From the NCBI GenBank assembly GCA_023415205.1, contig JAEZLR010000020.1, positions 13,060-77,059 of the forward strand: DNA of 64,000 bases, read 5' to 3'. Positions within the stretch are counted from its first letter, which is position 1; the number at the start of each line of letters is the position of its first letter. This stretch comes from Bacillota bacterium (lineage in GTDB: Bacteria > Bacillota > Clostridia > DSM-8532). The position numbers and the translations under genes are program-made. Below are positions 1 through 8,349 of this stretch, piece by piece. The notes below the pieces were generated by a model. That model saw only the letters and a program-made list of their open reading frames with translations. It did not search any database and was not told where the DNA came from.

Positions 1-104
1 CGGAAGGAAAGCTCAATGCCCTAAAGGATGAGCTGGCCAAAACCTTTGAAGTGGATGAGAATAAAATTCTTATAGATGTGAGCCAATTTAGTGGAGGAGG
101 GTAA
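1..104 (+). CDS. C-terminal fragment, probably SpoIIIAF
   Basis: An open frame enters from the left edge and ends at a TAA at 102-104, three bases before the spoIIIAG start. The 33 visible codons end in the residues ILIDVSQFSGGG. The fragment is too short to recognise on its own. In spoIIIA operons the gene immediately before spoIIIAG is spoIIIAF, a membrane component of the mother cell-to-forespore channel, so the name is inferred from gene order only. The tight spacing supports co-transcription with spoIIIAG, whose ribosome binding site (GGAGGAGG, 93-100) lies inside the end of this gene. Confidence 0.55.
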   Translation, partial: EGKLNALKDELAKTFEVDENKILIDVSQFSGGG

Positions 105-106
105 AT

Positions 107-703
107 ATGTTCAAAAATATTACCGGCTTCTTTGTCAAAAAAAATGAGGAAGGCAGCAAAAAAAGGCCTAAGAGCTTTGAGAACCTAGTGGTGATCGTGA
201 TACTGGGGATAATTATTCTTTTGGCCGGGAGCTTTCTTTTTAACCCCAATGAGACCAAGGACACCCTGAAGGATGCCAGCAGCGTCACAAGCGGGGATAA
301 AGGCAGTGGCTCCCAGTCTCCGATGAGCGGGGAAGATATGGTGATAGATATTGAAAACCGTTTATCGGAACTTCTTTCTCAGGTTGAAGGAGCCGGACAG
401 GTCAGGGTTATGGTTTATGCCGATACCAGCACAGAGCAGATCCCCGCTTACAATAACGAGCAGGATACCCGCAATGACGAAAGAACCGATGGGAAAACCT
501 CGGAGATCAGTGAAACCCGACAGCTAGCGCTTTCTGGCGACGATTCGCCCATTATTCTTAAGACCATAGTGCCACAGATAAAGGGTGTGGTGGTGGTTGC
601 CGAGGGCGCGGACGACATGCTTATCAAGGCGCAGCTCAATAATGCTGTTTGTACACTTCTGGGAATACCGGAGCATCGGGTGCAGATATTGAAGCATAAA
701 TAG
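107..703 (+). CDS. spoIIIAG: Stage III sporulation protein AG (SpoIIIAG)
   Basis: This 198-residue protein has a short basic cytoplasmic N-terminus, one membrane segment at about residues 27-46 (VVIVILGIIILLAGSFLF) and an extracytoplasmic domain. The C-terminal part (about 75-198) has the ring-building features of the family, with GAGQVRVMVYAD and GVVVVAEGADD. SpoIIIAG forms the large ring of the SpoIIIA-SpoIIQ channel in the mother-cell membrane during engulfment, and is needed for late forespore gene expression. The ATG at 107 follows GGAGGAGG at a normal distance. The next gene is spoIIIAH, as in other spore formers. Expression under sigma-E is expected from the family; the operon promoter lies outside the window. 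Confidence 0.95.
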   Translation: MFKNITGFFVKKNEEGSKKRPKSFENLVVIVILGIIILLAGSFLFNPNETKDTLKDASSVTSGDKGSGSQSPMSGEDMVIDIENRLSELLSQVEGAGQVRVMVYADTSTEQIPAYNNEQDTRNDERTDGKTSEISETRQLALSGDDSPIILKTIVPQIKGVVVVAEGADDMLIKAQLNNAVCTLLGIPEHRVQILKHK

Positions 704-809
704 ATAGGCTTCTTTAATATAATCTTATAGATATAGCGGACATGAAACCTTTAGGTTTTTTGATAGGAAGCTGTAGTTCGTAAAGTGAGCAGCGCTTGGA
801 GGGAAAGGT

Positions 810-1400
810 ATGAAAAGGAAGCAAATCATCGTACTGGGACTTGTTCTGGTGATTATCTCGGTAGGTATCCTGCAATATAGTTATGGGGGCATGGGTGAAT
901 CCGGCAGTACCAGTGGCCTCAATGACCTTGCCCTCACACAGGGCACTGACCTGGAGGAGATTCCGGGTGCGGCCGTCTATGTCGACAACACTTCAGGGGT
1001 GACCGATGAGGCGTTGGCTCAGGCTCAACAGCCCACCGGGTTTTTTGCCGAAGCGAAGATGGAGAGGGATAAGGCTCGCAGCAAACAAAAGGAAGAGCTC
1101 AAAGCCATAACCCTGGGTAACGATGCCACAGTCACTGCTTCATCCACACTGTCCTCTTCAGAGGCTCAGGAACAGCTTGTAGCTGTTATACGAAGAAGCG
1201 AGGTGGAAACCACCATTGAGACACTGGTGAAGCAAAGAGGGTTTGAGGATGCGATGGCCTATATGAGCGATACAGGATATGTGGATGTATTGGTCAAGGC
1301 CTCAAGCCTGTCGGCTAAAGAGGTGGCTCAGATCAGTGATATCGTCGTCAGGCATGCCGATGTGACCATGGAGAATATCACAGTTAAGAATGTCAACTGA
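810..1400 (+). CDS. spoIIIAH: Stage III sporulation protein AH (SpoIIIAH)
   Basis: This 196-residue protein begins with a basic end and one membrane anchor (about residues 5-26), followed by a low-complexity Ser/Thr/Gly linker. The C-terminal half (about 80-196) is the YscJ/FliF-like ring domain, with helices rich in Lys and Glu and a terminal ADVTMENITVKNVN strand. In the family it pairs across the intermembrane space with forespore SpoIIQ, or an equivalent. The ATG at 810 has TTGGAGGGAAAG just upstream. The 106-base gap after spoIIIAG is longer than usual but holds no convincing terminator, so the two genes are probably co-transcribed. This is the last gene of the operon; a palindromic element follows. 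Confidence 0.93.
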   Translation: MKRKQIIVLGLVLVIISVGILQYSYGGMGESGSTSGLNDLALTQGTDLEEIPGAAVYVDNTSGVTDEALAQAQQPTGFFAEAKMERDKARSKQKEELKAITLGNDATVTASSTLSSSEAQEQLVAVIRRSEVETTIETLVKQRGFEDAMAYMSDTGYVDVLVKASSLSAKEVAQISDIVVRHADVTMENITVKNVN

Positions 1401-1416
1401 TAGCGATACAAAAAAT

Positions 1417-1587
1417 AAGGGGCTGTGTCAAAAGTTAGATTGATGATAGGCCATGCTGTTGAAATCTTCTTGCTGGTCGCAGGAAGTTGTTAAGGCTCGA
1501 CCTTAACTCTCGCATGACAACTGCTCCTTAAGGAGGCATATCAGATCTAAACATCACGGCCTATCTACTGTTTTGAGACAGCACCTT
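1417..1587. repeat. 170-bp imperfect palindrome, MITE-like or insertion-sequence remnant
   Basis: The ends are inverted copies: AAGGGGCTGTGTCAAAA (1417-1433) faces TTTTGAGACAGCACCTT (1571-1587), with two mismatches. A second pair of arms, GATAGGCC and GGCCTATC, lies just inside. The centre holds a further near-perfect palindrome (GTTAAGGCTCGACCTTAAC). The GGGGCTGT-TCAAAA end resembles termini of several insertion-sequence families. No transposase frame is present, so this is either a non-autonomous element or a remnant. It could also fold as a large RNA hairpin at the end of the spoIIIA transcript. Confidence 0.6.
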
Positions 1588-1609
1588 GTCCTATAGAATG
1601 AAATAAGCA

Positions 1610-1638
1610 AAACAAAAAACGTACCATAGGTACGTTTT
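1610..1638 (-). terminator. Rho-independent terminator of rpsT
   Basis: Read on the minus strand, a 10-bp stem AAAACGTACC / GGTACGTTTT with a 3-base loop is followed by TTGTTTTG. It lies 27 bases past the rpsT stop codon. The A/T-rich flanks on both sides mean it could also stop transcription coming from spoIIIAH. Confidence 0.8.
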
Positions 1639-1664
1639 ATTCTTAAAATGCTCTAACCGTTCAA

Positions 1665-1931
1665 TTATTTTGCTGAAGCAGTATTAAAAGCCTTTTGAAG
1701 CTGTGACTTCTTTCTGGAGGCGGCATTTTTATGAATTAAATTCTTAGCAGCAGCCTGATCCACCTTCTTGATAGCTACCTGTAAGGCTTCTTGGGCGTCG
1801 GGAGCTTTGGCTTCAACCGCTTCGCGGAAATCACGAAGAGTTGTTCTAAGCTCAGACTTCTTCATACGGTTTTGCATGTTCTTAGCTTTAGTTGTTTTAA
1901 CTCTCTTAACTGCCGACTTAATGTTTGGCAT
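1665..1931 (-). CDS. rpsT: 30S ribosomal protein S20
   Basis: The 88-residue product starts MPNIKSAVKRVKTTKAKN and is very rich in Lys, Ala and Gln, which matches the size and composition of ribosomal protein S20. S20 binds the 5' domain of 16S rRNA early in 30S assembly. The gene is on the minus strand, monocistronic, and converges on the spoIIIA operon. An AGGAGGTG ribosome binding site precedes the ATG. It has a strong sigma-A promoter and a simple terminator, as expected for a constitutively expressed ribosomal gene. Confidence 0.97.
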   Translation of the reverse strand: MPNIKSAVKRVKTTKAKNMQNRMKKSELRTTLRDFREAVEAKAPDAQEALQVAIKKVDQAAAKNLIHKNAASRKKSQLQKAFNTASAK

Positions 1932-1968
1932 GTACTTTCACCTCCTATGACTTCGTGCAACACACAAT

Positions 1969-1997
1969 ATATTAACACGAAGTTTTGGCCATTGCAA
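1969..1997 (-). promoter_or_regulatory. Sigma-A promoter of rpsT
   Basis: On the minus strand, TTGCAA (1997-1992) and TAATAT (1974-1969) are separated by 17 bases. They lie about 40 bases upstream of the rpsT start. An 8-bp inverted repeat, ACTTCGTG / CACGAAGT (1950-1957 and 1976-1983), straddles the -10 box and could be an operator or a cruciform. Confidence 0.7.
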
Positions 1998-2211
1998 GAA
2001 TTTTATGGTCTTGTATTTAATTTTATCATAGATCACTGGGGTATTTTCAGGGGAAGATAGGGGTTACTCCCTACAAAATGGGTGTGATTGGCATACGATA
2101 TACCCTATATAGTAAATTGTAACAAAAAAATAACATTATAATCCTTCCTTTAGCAGAAAATTTTGTTAGAATATAAGGTAATACTAAAGAAAAAGAAGGG
2201 GGCGGACAGAA

Positions 2212-5200
2212 GTGAAGCCACATCTTAGAGTTGTCAGTCTTTTTTTGATTATTACACTTCTCTTCATGCAAACAGAGATTTCGTTTGCAGCTTCTCAGAC
2301 GAGTCCACCGAGAGTCGAGGATATCATTGTAACCAATAATGCCGGTATTTCGGATACCGTTGTTGTAACAGGTCTGTACGGAAATGAAACCGTCAAGGTC
2401 TATAATGCTGCATCGGGTGGCAGAATGATGGGATCTGCTTCAGCCACATCCTCCAAATCCGAGGTGACCCTAAGAATCGCCCAACTGGGAAAAACAGCAG
2501 GGTATATCTTCGTTTCACTCACAGCTAAGGGGGAGACAGAAAGCGCCAGGGTCAAGGTAGCCTATGAGGCCGAGGTTCAGTCGGAAGCTCTATCCGCAGA
2601 CAGTATTGTTGTTACAAACAATGCCGGCAAGGCTGATGTGGTCAGTGTTACCGGATTATATGGGGGTGAGACCCTCAAGATATATAATGGGGCCACAGGG
2701 GGAAAGCTCCTAGCCACCTATTCAGTTCCCGCAACCAAAACCGAGGCCAATATCAGTATTACTCAATTAGGAGTGGCCGGGGGCAGCATTTATGTCACTG
2801 TCACTATCAAAGGTGAGCTTGAAAGCCAACGGGTGAGAGTTGATTTTACTCCGGAACCCAAATCCGACGGGATCAACGAAGGCGATGTCACTATTTTTAA
2901 CAATGCGGGTATTTCAGACACCATTCGAGTGAATTATCTTTCCATCGGTGATGTGGTCAAGGTATACGATGCCGCCAAGGGTGGAAACCTCCTGGGGACG
3001 GCCACGGTTGCCTATGGCAAAACCGAGGTGACTCTTTCCATACAGCAGCTAGGCAAATATGCAGGAAGTGTTTACCTTTCAGTGACAACAAAAGGCAAGC
3101 TGGAGAGTGACCGCTTAAAAGTAACCTACCCGGCAGAGAATTATTCTAATACCCTGATCTCCTCTCAAGTTGCCATAACCAATAATTCCGGAATTTCGGA
3201 TACCATTACCGTGACCAATCTTTTGGCTGGGGACGAAATAAGAGCTTATGATGCCCCCGAGGGAGGTAATATAATTGCCTCCGGCACCGTATCAACGGGC
3301 CAAACCCAGTTGTCCATCACTGTTCCCCAGCTTGGAGCAGGGAGAGGTAGCCTGTATTTGTCCCGCACAACCAAGGGGAAATTCGAGAGTACCCGGGTCA
3401 AAGCAGACTTTACCGATGAGCCCACCTCCGACATGATCAATATTGAAAATATCACCATTACCAATAACGCAGGAAAGGCAGATACCATAGTAGTGAGCGG
3501 TCTTTCAGCAGGGGATACGGTGAGGGTGTATAGCGAGGCTTCGGGGGGGAAACCTCTAAGTACTGCCACTGTCTCTGCCTCCAGCAATCAAGCGACGATG
3601 ACTGTCCAGCAATTGGGAACAAGTGCAGGAAGTGTTTATATCACCATCACCTCTACCGGTAAGATGGAAAGCAATAGGATAAAGGTGGATTATGCCCCGG
3701 AAACAGTATCAGACGGACTCCTGCCGGAAAATGTCACTATCATCAATAATCCGGTGGGAAGGGCCGATACCCTTCAGGTCACCAGCCTCATGTCAGGGGA
3801 TACCGTAAAGGTCTATAACGCCATGAGCGGGGGTGTGCTTCTTGGTTCGGGAACCGTTCCCGCCAACGCCACAGAGTTAACACTCTCAATAAACCAATTG
3901 GGTACAAGTGCGGGCAGCGTTTACATCTCTGTGACCAATGCTAATAAAAATGAGAGCAGCAGAATCAAGGTGGATTATTCCGCCGAGACCAAATCTGACG
4001 GAACAACACAGGGGAATATTATTGTTACCAACAACGTGACGGGAACGGCCGATACCATCCTGGTGACCGGTGTGACAGGCGGAGATGTCATCAAGGTTTA
4101 TGATGCGTCAACCGGTGGGAAAATTCTGGGAAGCGCAACTGTACCGGCCGAGACTTCCTATATCACCCTTTCCGTGCAGCAATTGGGAGTGGGCTCAGGA
4201 AGCGTCTATGTGACCATCACCTCTCCAAATAAGCTGGAAAGTGATCGCATCAAGGCAGATTACTCCTCAGAAGCGGTTACTCCTGCCATAACCAGTTCCG
4301 CTGTTACCATCAATAATCACTCGGGAGCTCCCGATACCCTGGAGATAACGGGCCTTACAGAAGGGGATACTGTCAGGGTCTATGACTCCCTGTATGGTGG
4401 GAAAATTTTAGGCACTGCTACTGTGGGTAGTTATGGAACCTATGCTACCGTTTCGGTACCACAACTGGGGACCACAGCCGGAAGCGTCTATATCACTGTC
4501 ACCAGCGTCAATAAGCTGGAAAGTGAACGAACCAAGGTTGATTACAGCGGTGAGAGCCAGTCAGAGGTTGTTAATCCCGGAAATATCATCATCACCAACA
4601 ATGCGGGAGCCTCAGACACCTTGCAGGTAACAGGCCTGAAGCTTCAGGATCAGATCCGAGTTTACTCTGCGGAAAGAGGGGGGACCCTCTTGGGCTCAGC
4701 CTCTGTAACCGAGGGTAATGTGGCCACAGTGAGCATTGTTCAGCTTAGTATGGAAGCCGGAAGCGTGTATATCTCCATAACCAATACCAACCGGATGGAG
4801 AGCCCCAGGATCAAAATCGATTATGAGGCCGAAGCAAAATCCGAGCCCATACTGGCTGAGCAGACCAGCGTTTCAAACAATGTGGGAACCTCGGATACAG
4901 TGAGAGTTTCTGGACTGTCAGGGGGCGATACCCTAAAAATTTATGATACAAGTATGGCCGGAAATCTTCTGGGAACCGCACTAGTTGGCACTTATGAGAC
5001 CTCGGTGGAGATTTCCGTTACCCAACTCGGAAGCACCGCAGGAAGCCTCTATATTACAAGAACCAGCAAAAATAAATTGGAAAGCGTTCGAACCAAGGTC
5101 GATTACATAGCGGAGGCTCAATCCATGCCTCCTGACAAAAGCCTTGTGACGGTCATTAATAATGCGGGCCTATCAGATACCATCCGAGTCAGTGGACTTC

Positions 5201-7095
5201 AGGGTGGGGATGTTGTCAAGGTTTATGATACGGCCAGGGCAGGAACCTTATTAGGAACTGAAACGGTCTCCACCTACGGCTCTTCGGTGACGCTTTCTGT
5301 TACCCAGCTTGGAACCCAGGGAGGTAGTATCTATCTGACGGTCACCCATCCCGCCAAGCTCGAGAGTGACAGAACAAAGGTGGAATTTGGTGCCGAACCC
5401 AAATCCGAGGCCCCATCGGCGCAAAAGATCATTGTAGATAACAATGCTGGCATTGCAGATACTGTTAAGGTTTGGGGTCTTTCAGGGGAAGAGGTCATCA
5501 ATGTTTATGATGCTGCAGCAGGAGGGACCCTATTGGGCTCTGCTATCGTTCCTGTGTTCAGTGATACCACCACAGTAAACATCACCCAGTTGGGGATTGG
5601 ACAGGGAAAGGTTTATGTTTCCCTCACAAAGAAGGGCTATCAGGAAAGTTCCAGAACCGAGGTGGCATATCTCTCCGAAGCCCAATCCGCTGAGATGGAT
5701 ACCAGAAATATTATTATCACCAATAACGCAGGAGCTGCCGACACCATCCAGATTAACTGTCTGTCGGGCGGCGATGTGGTCAATGTCTATAATGCGGCAA
5801 CCGGGGGAGCCCTTCTGGGAACAGGTACCGTTGCTGCCTATGATAACCATGTGACGCTGAGCATTACCCAGCTAGGAGGTTCAGGAGGTACGGTCTATAT
5901 TGCCATCAGGAGTGTCGGCAAGCTGGAAGGCATAAGAGTGGCAGTACCCTTTAGTGCCGAGCAGAAAACAAGCCAGCCCCTGTCAGGGAATATCAGCATC
6001 ACCAATTACGCCGGAATTGCAGACACCATTAAAATCAGCTTTCTGGAAGCCAACGATGTCGTTAAGGTATACAGTGCGGCAACTAATGGCACGCTCCTGG
6101 GAAATGCTACCGAAAAAGACGGCAGCGGTGAGGTGACCCTCCGAATTAATCAATTGGGAGCATCAGCCGGAAAGGTTTATATTACCATCACCCATCCCAA
6201 CATGCTGGAAAGTGACAGAACCATGGTGGAGTATCAACAGGAGGCAACCTCCGCCGACCTTAATGCCGGGAACATCAGTGTGACCAACAATGCCAACAAA
6301 CCCGATATGGTCAAGGTGACCTTCCGAGAGCCCTATGATCTGATCAAGGTCTATAACTCGGCTTCGGGAGGAACACTTCTTGGCTCGGCAATGGTGGCCG
6401 AAAACAGTACGGAAGCCCTGGTCAGCGTGGATCAATTAGGGGTCACGGCCGGGAGCGTTTATGTAAGTGTCATCGGCTATGGCAAAAAGGAAAGCGGCAG
6501 AACCCGAATTGATTATGCTGCTGAGCAGAAAAGCGATGCTCCATCCTCCGGCAATATCCTTATCAGGAACAATGCCAATATGACGGACACTGTAACGGTT
6601 ACCTTCCTCAATGAGTTTGATTCAGTTAAAGTCTATGACTCGGCTTCAGGTGGCAATCTGCTAGGTTCAGCCACAGTGACCACCGGCGGCTCTGAAGTGA
6701 CCGTTAAAATCTCTCAACTTGGCTCAGGGGCAGGGAAAGTCTATGTGACGGTGATCTCTTCGGGAAAACTGGAAAGCAGCCGCATTGGTGTGGATTATTC
6801 TGCTGAGACCACATCCGATGCACCCGATATGAGTCATGTGATGATTGTCAATAATTCCGGCAAGTCCGATACCATAACCGTTGCCGGCTTGGTGGAGGGG
6901 GATCTGGTGAAGGTATATAATCAACCCTCTGGTGGGAGCCTTTTAGGGTCTGCCACCGTATCTTCCCAGGGGTCGGAGGTGACCATCAAGGTGACTCAGC
7001 TAGGCGTCTCTGCCGGGAACGTATTTATTTCGGTTACGAGCCCGGGTGCATTTGAGAGCAGCCGGACCAAAGTGGGGTTTGCCTCAGAAACATAA
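2212..7095 (+). CDS. Large secreted protein of 17 tandem ~94-residue repeats
   Basis: The 1627-residue product starts at a GTG preceded by AAGAAGGGGGCGG. It opens with a signal peptide (basic start, hydrophobic core VVSLFLIITLLFM, probable cleavage after SFAA near residue 27). The rest, from about residue 31, is 17 tandem repeats of roughly 94 residues. Each repeat has a start like NITITNNAGxxDTIxVxGL, a middle like VKVYDAASGGxLLGSATV, then VTLSVxQLGxxAGSVYVTVT and an end like LESxRxKVDYxAE. The alternating hydrophobic pattern suggests a beta-sandwich, Ig-like fold, which is an inference. No sortase motif, surface-layer domain, choline-binding domain, membrane anchor or enzyme domain is visible, so the protein is probably released or held by other means. 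A terminator follows and the gene appears to be transcribed alone. I do not recognise a named family; adhesion or spore or cell-surface structure are guesses. Confidence 0.9.
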   Translation: MKPHLRVVSLFLIITLLFMQTEISFAASQTSPPRVEDIIVTNNAGISDTVVVTGLYGNETVKVYNAASGGRMMGSASATSSKSEVTLRIAQLGKTAGYIFVSLTAKGETESARVKVAYEAEVQSEALSADSIVVTNNAGKADVVSVTGLYGGETLKIYNGATGGKLLATYSVPATKTEANISITQLGVAGGSIYVTVTIKGELESQRVRVDFTPEPKSDGINEGDVTIFNNAGISDTIRVNYLSIGDVVKVYDAAKGGNLLGTATVAYGKTEVTLSIQQLGKYAGSVYLSVTTKGKLESDRLKVTYPAENYSNTLISSQVAITNNSGISDTITVTNLLAGDEIRAYDAPEGGNIIASGTVSTGQTQLSITVPQLGAGRGSLYLSRTTKGKFESTRVKADFTDEPTSDMINIENITITNNAGKADTIVVSGLSAGDTVRVYSEASGGKPLSTATVSASSNQATMTVQQLGTSAGSVYITITSTGKMESNRIKVDYAPETVSDGLLPENVTIINNPVGRADTLQVTSLMSGDTVKVYNAMSGGVLLGSGTVPANATELTLSINQLGTSAGSVYISVTNANKNESSRIKVDYSAETKSDGTTQGNIIVTNNVTGTADTILVTGVTGGDVIKVYDASTGGKILGSATVPAETSYITLSVQQLGVGSGSVYVTITSPNKLESDRIKADYSSEAVTPAITSSAVTINNHSGAPDTLEITGLTEGDTVRVYDSLYGGKILGTATVGSYGTYATVSVPQLGTTAGSVYITVTSVNKLESERTKVDYSGESQSEVVNPGNIIITNNAGASDTLQVTGLKLQDQIRVYSAERGGTLLGSASVTEGNVATVSIVQLSMEAGSVYISITNTNRMESPRIKIDYEAEAKSEPILAEQTSVSNNVGTSDTVRVSGLSGGDTLKIYDTSMAGNLLGTALVGTYETSVEISVTQLGSTAGSLYITRTSKNKLESVRTKVDYIAEAQSMPPDKSLVTVINNAGLSDTIRVSGLQGGDVVKVYDTARAGTLLGTETVSTYGSSVTLSVTQLGTQGGSIYLTVTHPAKLESDRTKVEFGAEPKSEAPSAQKIIVDNNAGIADTVKVWGLSGEEVINVYDAAAGGTLLGSAIVPVFSDTTTVNITQLGIGQGKVYVSLTKKGYQESSRTEVAYLSEAQSAEMDTRNIIITNNAGAADTIQINCLSGGDVVNVYNAATGGALLGTGTVAAYDNHVTLSITQLGGSGGTVYIAIRSVGKLEGIRVAVPFSAEQKTSQPLSGNISITNYAGIADTIKISFLEANDVVKVYSAATNGTLLGNATEKDGSGEVTLRINQLGASAGKVYITITHPNMLESDRTMVEYQQEATSADLNAGNISVTNNANKPDMVKVTFREPYDLIKVYNSASGGTLLGSAMVAENSTEALVSVDQLGVTAGSVYVSVIGYGKKESGRTRIDYAAEQKSDAPSSGNILIRNNANMTDTVTVTFLNEFDSVKVYDSASGGNLLGSATVTTGGSEVTVKISQLGSGAGKVYVTVISSGKLESSRIGVDYSAETTSDAPDMSHVMIVNNSGKSDTITVAGLVEGDLVKVYNQPSGGSLLGSATVSSQGSEVTIKVTQLGVSAGNVFISVTSPGAFESSRTKVGFASET
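2302..7092 (+). repeat. 17 tandem coding repeats of about 282 bp
   Basis: This is the DNA behind the repeat protein. Units are recognised by NNAG-like starts (with variants NNSG, NNPVG, NNVTG, NNANK, NNHSG) and ESxRxKVxY ends. The average period is 4791/17, about 282 bp. Units have clearly diverged, so the array is old or under selection for variation. The last unit is complete and runs to the stop codon. Confidence 0.85.
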
Positions 7096-7123
7096 AGTCA
7101 ATCATAAGGAATTTAATGTCAGG

Positions 7124-7150
7124 GCCGCAGAATTTTCTGCGGCTTTTGTT
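7124..7150 (+). terminator. Rho-independent terminator after the repeat protein
   Basis: A GC-rich 9-bp stem, GCCGCAGAA / TTCTGCGGC with a 2-base loop, is followed by TTTTGTTT. It lies 29 bases past the stop codon and separates the repeat-protein gene from gpr. Confidence 0.85.
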
Positions 7151-7192
7151 TATCTAAGCCTAGGACAAATACACCTTATAAAGGCTGGGTTT

Positions 7193-7222
7193 GTATGAAA
7201 AAGAAGGGGGTTGAAGATACTA
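7193..7222 (+). promoter_or_regulatory. Sigma-G-type promoter of gpr
   Basis: GTATG (7193-7197) and GATACTA (7216-7222) are 18 bases apart. They fit the known forespore sigma-G pattern, GYATR then CATNNTA, except for G in place of C at the first base of the -10. gpr is a known sigma-F/sigma-G gene, and this site lies 29 bases upstream of its start. Confidence 0.65.
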
Positions 7223-7250
7223 GAATGTATTAAGAATTCGGAGGGACATT

Positions 7251-8252
7251 ATGGAATTAATGAAACGCAGTATTCGTACCGATATGGCTGATGAGTCCAG
7301 GGTGATTGGCGCGGGGACTAAGTCCAGAACGCAGGTAAATAGTCAAATTCAGGGGATTTTAGTGGAACAGGATGGCGATCAGGAGGTGGCTATCACACGG
7401 ATCCATGTAAACACCCCCGAAGGTGAGCAAAGCGTGGGCAAGCCTATGGGAACATACATTACACTGGATATTCCCAAGATACGAGAAAAGAGCAGGGATC
7501 TTTATGAAAAGTCCTGTAGAATGCTGGCTCGGGAGCTAGAAGGCTTAGTTCATCTAAATAAGAATGAAACGGTGCTGGTGGTGGGGTTGGGAAACTGGAA
7601 TGTCACCGCAGATGCTTTGGGGCCCAAGGTTGCCCAGTATGTTTTGGTTACCCGCCATATTTATGAGTTTTTGCCTGAAGAGGTGAATGACACAGAGAGA
7701 CCGGTGTGTGCCATCTCACCGGGTGTTTTAGGCATAACGGGCATTGAAACAGGCCATATCATCAAGGGGATTGTGGACAATGTCAAGCCGTCCCTGGTTA
7801 TTGCAGTGGATGCCCTGGCCTCAAGGAACATGAACAGGGTCAATGCTTCTATTCAACTGGCCAACACAGGCATTGCTCCCGGTTCGGGGGTGGGCAACAA
7901 GCGCGCTGCGCTTAACCGGGAAACTCTGGGTGTGCCTGTTATAGCCATCGGAGTTCCCACTGTTGTGGATGCTGCCACCATGGCCAGCGACGTTTTGGAC
8001 CTGGTTATGGACAGCATGATGCAGCAAGCCGGTGCTGGTAGCGAGTTTTACAAGATGATATCCCAGATAGACAGGGAAGATAAGTACCGTATGATTATTG
8101 AGCTTCTTGAGCCCTACTCGGGGAATCTTGTGGTGACTCCCAAGGATACTGACGAAATAGTGGAATATTTGTCCAAGCTTGTTGCCAATGGAATTAACAT
8201 GGCTCTTCATGAAAATATCGGGCCGGAGGACGTAGACCGCTTCCTGCAATAG
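7251..8252 (+). CDS. gpr: Germination protease GPR, cleaves spore SASPs
   Basis: The 333-residue product is an A25-family endopeptidase zymogen. The N-terminus carries RTDMADE, the region of the family's self-processing site. Further on are VLVVGLGNWNVTADALGPKV and the conserved VIAVDALASRNMNRVNASIQL and SGVGNKRAALNRETLGVPVIAIGVPTVVDA regions seen across GPRs. GPR is made in the forespore, activates itself late in sporulation, and degrades alpha/beta-type SASPs during germination to free DNA and supply amino acids. The ATG at 7251 follows GGAGGG. A SASP gene with a recognisable GPR cleavage site lies at 24341-24559 in this window. The gene seems to be transcribed separately from its neighbours. 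Confidence 0.96.
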   Translation: MELMKRSIRTDMADESRVIGAGTKSRTQVNSQIQGILVEQDGDQEVAITRIHVNTPEGEQSVGKPMGTYITLDIPKIREKSRDLYEKSCRMLARELEGLVHLNKNETVLVVGLGNWNVTADALGPKVAQYVLVTRHIYEFLPEEVNDTERPVCAISPGVLGITGIETGHIIKGIVDNVKPSLVIAVDALASRNMNRVNASIQLANTGIAPGSGVGNKRAALNRETLGVPVIAIGVPTVVDAATMASDVLDLVMDSMMQQAGAGSEFYKMISQIDREDKYRMIIELLEPYSGNLVVTPKDTDEIVEYLSKLVANGINMALHENIGPEDVDRFLQ

Positions 8253-8349
8253 ATGCCCTTTTTAAGAACATTGGAAAGCAATTTTCTCTGTTCTTTGCGT
8301 ATAAATTAGTGTATCATAAATGTACAGCAACTAACGGAGTGATTTTATC

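Noticed and set aside
2302..7092. Repeat array as a CRISPR or non-coding satellite
   Set aside because: The ~282-bp units are in one open frame with a signal peptide and diverge mainly in a protein-coding manner. No short repeats with unique spacers exist anywhere in the window.
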